Source: CAYUVH01 sp964448135 (GTDB lineage Bacteria; Verrucomicrobiota; Verrucomicrobiia; Limisphaerales; UBA8199). Taken from it: a stretch of 15,225 nucleotides of DNA. Of the stretch, positions 6,654 to 11,745 are shown one piece after another (position 1 is the stretch's first letter; every line of letters begins with the position of its first letter). The stretch lies in contig CAYUVH010000012.1 of assembly GCA_964448135.1 (NCBI GenBank), positions 1 to 15,225 of the forward strand, read 5' to 3'. Below the pieces are notes generated by a model. That model did no database searches. It saw nothing but the letters and a program-made list of their open reading frames with translations, and was not told the origin of the DNA. The translations under genes and the position numbers were made by a program.

Positions 6654-6673
6654 CGCCAACAGTATCGTTGGGA
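6654..6673 (-). repeat. Right-hand array junction, collapsed core pair
   Basis: Minus-strand TCCCAAC (6673-6667) and GTTGGCG (6660-6654) are separated by only 6 bases (GATACT). This gives a 5-bp hairpin instead of a full attC. It may be a deleted attC or the scar of an old array start. It is called because the right core matches cassette 5; the left core is suggestive only. Confidence 0.35.
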
Positions 6674-7935
6674 CAAAGTCATTGTTGTAAAGCCAAAGTC
6701 AAAAGCCAAAGTTTGTCGACGGCGTATCAAGGCATTCTCGGCGCAAATGAGCGTGGCATCCAGCGGGCGGCCGCAAATTGAGTTTGTCCTTGGGCGTTTT
6801 CTGCTGGCCATGCAAAGACAAAGTAGCCCCCGGAAGTGGCTGGCCCCTGACCATTTAAACAAAACATGATTCTTCCCGCCCTCCGGAACCGGCCCGCCGC
6901 CGAGGCCGGCAAAATGAGGAACAAAGGATCCAACCGTGTTAAAACTTTTTGTGACTTTTTGTACAGCTTCGTGGCCAGGACTCCTTCCCCTTTTTCTCTT
7001 CCATGTTTCTGCCCCCATTTTTCTGACTGATTCCCCCCATCCCTGTTCATCCGCGTGACTCCGCGTGCTGCGCCGAAGCTTGTGAGCGAAGGCGGGTGGT
7101 TAAAAATCCATCGGTTTTCTTCCCATTCGTTTCCTTCGTTTGCTTGGTGTTCAAAGCCGTAATCCCCCTCTTGACGAATCCGGTCCGATGATTTAGATGA
7201 GTGACGGTAGGAGGACGTGATTCCTGATCGAGTTGCGAATCATCGTCAAAGCACAGTGGTTCTTTGACATCAGCCTGGCCGCGCTTGCTCGCGGAGCAGG
7301 AAGAATGGATACCGGAAACTTGGGCGGCCACCCTGCCCGGTCCCGATTTCTGTGCGAGTTCACCGCTCTGCCGCTGCACCGCACCCTGAAAATCAAAACC
7401 AAGACCCGACTCCCCCTGACGCGTTTTATCGCATCGTCCTTGTCTTGACGAAGCCGGACTCGCGGGGGGCGTTCGCCCGGCCAAGCCTGGAGCAAGCCAA
7501 ACCGGCCTGCAGTCAGCCAAAAGCAAACCGGCCGCAAACCGGCCGCAAGCCTGGATGCAAACCAAAAACCCCAGCAAACAAGCCTCGGCAAACCAAAAAC
7601 GGCCAAAAAAAATAAACGCGCCCAAAAGCGCGGACACGAAAGAACACCAAAGAACACGAATGGGACGCTCAAGGAACGCCAAAGGTACAGTCAAAACACA
7701 CGAAAAAACACCAAAGGACGCCTAAAGACGCGAAAGGTACAACCCGTTGATTTTTTTGTTCAACGGCGAACAATCTTGGACCGCTCCAAGCCAAAAACCG
7801 GCAAGCTTGCCCGGTTTCCGTCGGCCAGACTTGGATATGGATTTCCGAGCCGGATTTCGGCTAGGATACCGCGGCCACCGGATTTGCCGGCGCCCCCTGA
7901 ACTACTGGAACTGAACTTGAACTATTGAAAAACTC
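6674..7935. other. Intergenic region with decayed repeats, no credible gene
   Basis: About 1.26 kb. Open frames here are rich in Arg, Cys, Trp and low-complexity stretches and match no family I know. Visible structure includes a near-tandem AAAGCCAAAGT pair (about 6690-6712) and text-like runs such as GTTCATCCGCGTGACTCCGC (about 7047-7066). Another run, CGTTTCCTTCGTTTGC (about 7128-7143), recurs loosely inverted as GAACACCAAAGAACACGAAT near 7641-7660. A tandem 11-mer GCAAACCGGCC lies at 7523-7544, and there is an A/C-rich degenerate repeat of ACGCCAAAGG type at 7635-7740. It looks like accumulated decayed repeats between the array and the aldolase gene. No integrase gene or remnant was seen. 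Confidence 0.55.
7744..7862 (+). promoter_or_regulatory. Four consecutive small hairpins upstream of the aldolase gene
   Basis: In order: CCGTTGA/TCAACGG (7744-7750 and 7760-7766), CTTGGA/TCCAAG (7775-7780 and 7785-7790), AAACCGG/CCGGTTT (7795-7801 and 7811-7817, around CAAGCTTGC) and AGCCG/CGGCT (7848-7852 and 7858-7862). They lie 74-192 nt before the aldolase ATG. They may be part of its leader or the end of the repeat region. No named riboswitch was recognised and no clear promoter boxes were found. Confidence 0.35.
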
Positions 7936-9000
7936 ATGAGCTCGATTGCCCAACTGCTCGGCGACAAGGCCGATTACCTGCTGAATTTCAAAAACCCGAA
8001 GATCGCCAAATCCCGCCTGCACGTGCCGGGCGGCGACGTCGTGGACCGCATTTACGCCGGCTCCGATCGCAACAATCGCGTGCTGGCCAATCTCCAGCGC
8101 ATGATCGGCCATGGCCGGCTCGGCGGCACCGGCTACGTTTCCATCCTCCCCGTGGACCAGGGCATTGAGCACTCCGCCGGCGCCAGCTTCGCCAAGAACC
8201 CCGATTATTTCGACGCGGAGAACATCGTGAAACTGGCCATCGAAGGTGGCTGCAACGCCGTGGCCTCCACGTACGGCGTGCTCGGCGCCGTCTCGCGCAA
8301 ATATGCCCACAAGATTCCGTTCCTCGTGAAGATCAACCATAACGAGTTGCTCACCTATCCCAACAAGGCCGACCAGATTATGTTCGGCACCGTCAAGCAG
8401 GCCGCCGACATGGGTGCCGCCGCGGTGGGCGCCACGATTTATTTCGGCTCCGATCAGAGCGGCCGTCAGATCGTCGAAGTTGCCCAGGCCTTCGCGCACG
8501 CCCACGAAATGGGCATGGCCACCGTCCTCTGGTGTTACCTCCGCAACAACGCCTTCAAGAAGGACAAGGATTACCACGTTTCCGCCGACCTGACCGGCCA
8601 GGCGAACCACCTCGGCGTCACCATCCAGGCCGACATCATCAAGCAGAAGCTCCCCGAGAACAACGGCGGCTTCAAGGCCCTCAACACCGGCGGCTCCAGC
8701 TACGGCAAGCTCGACGAACGCATCTACACCGAGCTCACCAGCGACCATCCCATTGACCTCTGCCGCTACCAGGTCGCGAACTGCTACATGGGCCGTGCCG
8801 GCCTCATCAACAGCGGTGGCGAATCCAAGGGCGCCGGTGATTTGGAAAGCGCCGTGATGACCGCCGTGATCAACAAGCGCGCGGGTGGCATGGGCCTGAT
8901 CTCCGGCCGCAAGGCGTTCCAACGCCCGATGAAGGAAGGCGTGGCGCTTTTGCAGGCGATCCAGGACGTCTACCTGAGCAACGAAGTCACCGTCGCTTAA
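7936..9000 (+). CDS. fbaB: Class I fructose-1,6-bisphosphate aldolase (FbaB/DhnA type)
   Basis: Cleaves fructose-1,6-bisphosphate to glyceraldehyde-3-phosphate and dihydroxyacetone phosphate (reversible, glycolysis and gluconeogenesis) through a lysine Schiff base, in the cytoplasm. At 354 residues it is the normal length for the FbaB family. It matches the E. coli family member almost end to end by memory: IAQLLG at the start, GTGYVSILPVDQGIEHSAGA (64-83), ASTYGVLGAVSRKYAHKIPF (110-129), GATIYFGSDQS, DYHVSADLTGQANHL, IIKQK with the likely Schiff-base Lys236, PENNGGFKALN, CYMGRAGLINSGG (283-295) and RAGGMGLISGRKAFQR near the end. ATG 7936 gives the family N-terminus. No Shine-Dalgarno site is obvious; the leader is a GAACT-rich repeat. 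The gene stands alone, flanked by the hairpin region and a REP-like palindrome. A long antisense frame over it is a codon-bias shadow. Confidence 0.97.
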   Translation: MSSIAQLLGDKADYLLNFKNPKIAKSRLHVPGGDVVDRIYAGSDRNNRVLANLQRMIGHGRLGGTGYVSILPVDQGIEHSAGASFAKNPDYFDAENIVKLAIEGGCNAVASTYGVLGAVSRKYAHKIPFLVKINHNELLTYPNKADQIMFGTVKQAADMGAAAVGATIYFGSDQSGRQIVEVAQAFAHAHEMGMATVLWCYLRNNAFKKDKDYHVSADLTGQANHLGVTIQADIIKQKLPENNGGFKALNTGGSSYGKLDERIYTELTSDHPIDLCRYQVANCYMGRAGLINSGGESKGAGDLESAVMTAVINKRAGGMGLISGRKAFQRPMKEGVALLQAIQDVYLSNEVTVA

Positions 9001-9020
9001 GGCTGGCGGTTCTTAAAAAC

Positions 9021-9104
9021 GTAGCAGCCGAGGCAACGAGGCTCAAATAATCCGGATGCCAGCAGGCGTCCGATTACCTCGAGCTTCGTCACCTCGGCTG
9101 CTAC
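9021..9104. repeat. 84-bp REP-like palindrome after the aldolase gene
   Basis: Arms 9021-9044 (starts GTAGCAGCCGAGG) and 9081-9104 (ends CCTCGGCTGCTAC) match at 21 of 24 positions as inverted copies. An inner pair, AATCCGGATGCC and GGCGTCCGATT, extends the stem with one bulge, leaving a loop of about five bases. It lies between the convergent aldolase and minus-strand small membrane-protein genes, so it may end both transcripts, although no T-run follows. I believe the GTAGCAGCCGAGG arm recurs in related genomes, but this is from memory. Confidence 0.7.
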
Positions 9105-9128
9105 TCGGAAAAAGAGGTTTGCGAGTTG

Positions 9129-9413
9129 CTAGTCGCGCAACGCGTCCAGGTCACCCACCGGCCGCGTGAAAGTCGCCCGCGCCGGTTTCATGACCAGCGT
9201 CTCGGCGGTGGAATGCACGCTGTCCGAGGCCGCTGCAAACGGCAGCGCGACCACAAAGAAAACCGACCCCACCACGGTCATGGCGAAACAAACCGGCCGG
9301 GCCAGGACGACATCTGCCACCACGGCGGCGGCATTATCGGAGGCAAAAGTGGGAGTCGTGGCGCTGAAAAGGATCGTCACCACGCAGAGAGCGGTTATCA
9401 ATTTCTTTTTCAT
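9129..9413 (-). CDS. Small exported/membrane protein, conserved hypothetical
   Basis: From ATG 9413 the product has 94 residues: a signal peptide (MKKKLITALCVVTILFSATTPTFAS, about 25), then DVVLARPVCFAMTVVGSVFF-VVALPFAAAS as a membrane segment, and an ending ETLVMKPARATFTRPVGDLD. The RPV-x9-GS-x-x-F-V-V-x-LPF-x-A pattern and the closing A-R-x-T-F-x-RP-x-G-D resemble a family of short uncharacterised envelope proteins of Gram-negative bacteria; function unknown. The frame extends to 9482, but the Lys-rich signal peptide start at 9413 is clearly better. No good ribosome site was seen. It lies 90 nt downstream of the Smr gene on the same strand, so they might share a transcript. Confidence 0.75.
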   Translation of the reverse strand: MKKKLITALCVVTILFSATTPTFASDNAAAVVADVVLARPVCFAMTVVGSVFFVVALPFAAASDSVHSTAETLVMKPARATFTRPVGDLDALRD

Positions 9414-9503
9414 AAGCCGAGTGTGTGTATCGCGAGCGTTTCCTATCGCCATGAATCTGGCACCGATCCACGAGGGAAGCAACCGATTTGCGGGCTTGGT
9501 TCT

Positions 9504-9848
9504 TCACGACTGCTTTTTCCCCGAATTCCGGTCCGCCGCCTTGCGCAGGTGCACAATGGTTGCTCCCCAGCCACCAAATTGCGGATGATCCAGCGTGAAC
9601 GAAACCACCGCCGGATGCCGGCCCAACAACGCATGCACGGAGCGCCGCAGTTCCCCCCTGCCCTTTCCATGGATGATCCGCGCCTGGCTAAGACCGCGTT
9701 CCACGCACGCCTCGAGATACGCCGGCACCAGCTCGCCGACGTCACAAGGTCGAAACGTGTGCAAATCCAGCACCCCATCAATCGGCAGTTCCACCGGCTC
9801 TTCCATATCGGAAATTACACCACCATCGTCGTACCACGAAAGTTGCAT
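9504..9848 (-). CDS. Smr-domain protein (MutS2 C-terminal-like nuclease domain)
   Basis: Stand-alone Smr domains bind and often nick nucleic acids; the bacterial roles reach from DNA processing to cleavage of mRNA on collided ribosomes (family knowledge). The 114-residue product has a short N-terminal extension and the domain at about 26-101, with all three signature patches. These are LDLHTFRP (27-34, usually LDLHG), IIHGKGRGELR (58-68, the HGxGxGxL loop) and GGWGATIVHL (92-101). The unusual TFRP after LDLH is seen in a subgroup of short Smr proteins. Start ATG 9848 has AGGAAG a few bases upstream; an internal ATG at 9806 is less likely. It is divergently transcribed from the GNAT gene with almost no space between them, so the two share a compact promoter region or overlap. 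Confidence 0.9.
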   Translation of the reverse strand: MQLSWYDDGGVISDMEEPVELPIDGVLDLHTFRPCDVGELVPAYLEACVERGLSQARIIHGKGRGELRRSVHALLGRHPAVVSFTLDHPQFGGWGATIVHLRKAADRNSGKKQS

Positions 9849-10373
9849 TTGCTTCCTGTCCGGCCACTCCTAGAATGCCGCATCAAAATCAAAATCAGAC
9901 CAGCTCGAAGTTCCGACGCCTCCGCCATCTCTGCGTTCAACGTCCGCCTCGCCGAAGAAAGCGAAGGCCTGCGGCTGGACCCGGCCCGCACTGCCGCCGG
10001 TGTGAAGGCACTGCTGGAGAACCCAACCAAGGGCGCCTATTTCATGGCCGAAGCCGAAGAGAACAGTTCGCTCAAGCTCGTCGGACAATTGCTTATCACT
10101 ACCGAATGGAGCGACTGGCGCAACGGCACCTTCTGGTGGGTCCAGAGCGTGTACGTGATCGACGAATTCCGCGGCCAGGGTGTCTTCCGCTCGCTCTACG
10201 CCCACGTGCGCGACCTTGCCAAAAGCCGCCCGGACATCTGCGGTCTGCGGCTTTACGTGGATGCCGGTAACGCCCGCGCCCGCAACACCTACGAAAGACT
10301 CGGCATGAAGAAAACCAACTACGAAATCTTCGAGGAAGACTTCGTGCTCCAACACGCCCCCGCTCACTCCTGA
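9849..10373 (+). CDS. GNAT-family N-acetyltransferase, start uncertain
   Basis: Transfers an acetyl group from acetyl-CoA to an amine; the substrate is unknown. The recognisable protein begins at IKIKIRPARSSDASAISAFN (codons from about 9882) and continues with the GNAT core: WWVQSVYVIDEFRGQGVFRS (motif A, acetyl-CoA loop RGQGVF), then LRLYVDAGNARARNTYERLG (motif B), ending at 10373. No ATG is in frame near the beginning. The TTG at 9849 is given as the nearest usable start. An ATG at 9875 is out of frame by one base: removing the C of the GCATC just after it would give an M-P-I-K-I-K-I-R start. So there is either a TTG start, a rare ATC start, or a one-base indel. The gene starts head-to-head with the Smr gene and ends 31 nt before the amidohydrolase ATG, possibly in the same transcript. 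Confidence 0.85.
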   Translation: MLPVRPLLECRIKIKIRPARSSDASAISAFNVRLAEESEGLRLDPARTAAGVKALLENPTKGAYFMAEAEENSSLKLVGQLLITTEWSDWRNGTFWWVQSVYVIDEFRGQGVFRSLYAHVRDLAKSRPDICGLRLYVDAGNARARNTYERLGMKKTNYEIFEEDFVLQHAPAHS

Positions 10374-10404
10374 TCCAGCCAGGGTCCTACAGCCTCCATT
10401 GCCC

Positions 10405-11745
10405 ATGAAAAACTTACGCCTCCTGCTCGCCGCAACCTTTGCTGCCTGCCTGACCCTGAACACGTTGGCTGCGGACGCGCCCGCTCTGCGCGACCAAGTG
10501 CAGGCCCAGGTCCAGTCGGAATACGCCAGCCTCCGCGACCTGTACCTCGATCTGCACCAGCACCCCGAACTTTCCTTTCAGGAAACCAACAGCGCCGCGC
10601 GTGTTGCCGCGGAACTGCGCAAGGCCGGCTTTGAGGTCACGACCAATGTCGGCCGCACCGGAATTGTCGGCGTCCGCCGGAATGGCGACGGTCCAACCGT
10701 CCTCGTGCGATCCGATCTCGACGCCCTGCCGGTGAAGGAAATGACCGGCGTGCCCTACGCCAGCTCGGTCATCGCCCGGGACGACAAGGGCAAGGAAGTT
10801 CCGGTGATGCACGCCTGCGGACACGACATCCATATGACCTGCCTCGTGGGCACCGCTCGGGTGCTGGCGAAACTCGCCGACCAATGGCACGGCACGCTGG
10901 TGTTCATCGGCCAGCCGGCGGAGGAGTTTGGCGGCGGCGCCCACGCCATGATTGCCGACGGTTTGTTCAAACGCTTCCCGAAGCCGGATTATTGCCTCGC
11001 GCTGCATGACAGTGCCGAATTGCTCGCCGGAAACATTGCGTATTGTCCGGGTTACTCCGCCGCGAACGTGGACACCGTGGAAATCGTCGTGAAGGGCGTC
11101 GGCGGCCACGGCGCGTATCCGCACAAAACGAAAGACCCCGTCGTGCTCGCGGCGCAAATCGTCGTCGGCCTGCAAACCATCATCAGCCGCGAAATCAAGC
11201 CGGGTGATCCGGCGGTGGTGACCGTTGGCTCCATCCACGGCGGCACGCGGCCGAATGTGATTCCCGAGGAAGTGCGGCTGGAACTGACCGTTCGCTCCTA
11301 CTCCGATACCGTTCGCCAGCAAACGCTCGACGCCATCAAACGCATCGCGCGCGGCGAAGCCATCGCGGCGGGCATACCCGATGACCGCATGCCGGAGGTC
11401 AAGGTGGAGGACGATTACACTCCGGCGGTTTACAACGACCCGCAGTTGACGGAGCGGATGGCGAAAGTCTTTCGCGCCTGGTTCGGCGCGCAGAAAGTGG
11501 TGCCCCGCCAACCCAGCATGGGCGGCGAGGATTTCGGCGAATTCGGCCGGACCGACGAGAAAATTCCCATCTGCATCTTTACCGTCGGCGGCGTGCGGCC
11601 GGAAGCGATTGAGGAAAATGAAAAGTCCGGCAAAGCCCTTCCGTCCCTGCACTCGGGCTACTGGGCTCCCCTGCCCGAGCCGACCATCAAAGCCGGTGTG
11701 ACCGCCATGACGGCCGCCGTGCTCGATTTGCTCAGCGCCAAATGA
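10405..11745 (+). CDS. Secreted M20D-type amidohydrolase (aminoacylase/hippurate hydrolase family)
   Basis: Hydrolyses the amide bond of an N-acyl amino acid or a related conjugate, using two bound metal ions. The product has 446 residues. A signal peptide covers residues 1-23 (ends LNTLAADA), so the enzyme acts outside the cytoplasm; most family members are cytoplasmic. Family landmarks are LHQHPELSFQE (50-60), VRSDLDALPVKE (101-112), HACGHDIHMT (136-145, metal ligands Cys138 and His140), GQPAEE (169-174), LHD with His201, GVGGHGAYPH (231-240, start of the lid domain), SMGGEDFGEF and LPSLHSGYW with His416. All expected ligands are present. ATG 10405 gives the signal peptide; an in-frame TTG at 10399 is not needed. 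Its TGA overlaps the cstA start (ATGA), so the two are translationally coupled. The exact substrate is not known. Confidence 0.93.
   Translation: MKNLRLLLAATFAACLTLNTLAADAPALRDQVQAQVQSEYASLRDLYLDLHQHPELSFQETNSAARVAAELRKAGFEVTTNVGRTGIVGVRRNGDGPTVLVRSDLDALPVKEMTGVPYASSVIARDDKGKEVPVMHACGHDIHMTCLVGTARVLAKLADQWHGTLVFIGQPAEEFGGGAHAMIADGLFKRFPKPDYCLALHDSAELLAGNIAYCPGYSAANVDTVEIVVKGVGGHGAYPHKTKDPVVLAAQIVVGLQTIISREIKPGDPAVVTVGSIHGGTRPNVIPEEVRLELTVRSYSDTVRQQTLDAIKRIARGEAIAAGIPDDRMPEVKVEDDYTPAVYNDPQLTERMAKVFRAWFGAQKVVPRQPSMGGEDFGEFGRTDEKIPICIFTVGGVRPEAIEENEKSGKALPSLHSGYWAPLPEPTIKAGVTAMTAAVLDLLSAK

Larger units (their letters stand above)
3739..6673 (-). mobile_element. Integron gene-cassette array without integrase in the window (CALIN-like)
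   Basis: Five small minus-strand genes (3809-4168, 4350-4673, 4772-5536, 5635-6111, 6136-6651) alternate with attC-like palindromes. Gene starts lie 6-17 nt from a GTTRRRY-like core, and the stops lie in or close to the next palindrome. Read on the minus strand, each cassette opens with a 7-mer whose reverse complement closes it: GTTGGCG/CGCCAAC, GTTAAGT/ACCTAAC, GTTCGGA/TCCGAAC, GTTAGGT/ACCCAAC, GTTGGGC/CCCCAAC. This matches what is known of cassette excision, where both ends come from one attC. The attI-proximal side would be on the right. No intI-like reading frame exists in the window, so the array is either the distal part of an integron or an orphan cluster. The integron reading is an inference from structure; no search was possible. 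Confidence 0.8.

Noticed and set aside
7047..7694. Minus-strand open frame of 215 codons in the gene desert
   Set aside because: Odd composition, no motif, and a tail (SQASAQHAESRG) read from a repeat. It spans decayed repeats and overlaps another open frame of similar quality.
7484..7740. CRISPR array
   Set aside because: Repeats are short, degenerate and tandem without regular spacers, and no cas gene is nearby.
6674..7935. Search for an integron integrase gene or remnant to the right of the array
   Set aside because: No frame showed tyrosine-recombinase motifs (the R-H-x-x-R-Y pattern) or the IntI-specific patch on either strand.
7861..8922. Long minus-strand open frame opposite the aldolase gene (353 codons)
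   Set aside because: It is antisense to a certain gene with strong GC third-position bias, is made of Gly/Val/Ala/His repeats, and has no family resemblance. It is a codon-bias shadow.
9126..9848. Upstream extension of the GNAT frame
   Set aside because: The frame is open but overlaps the Smr and small membrane-protein genes on the other strand, and its Arg/His-rich translation has no family features.
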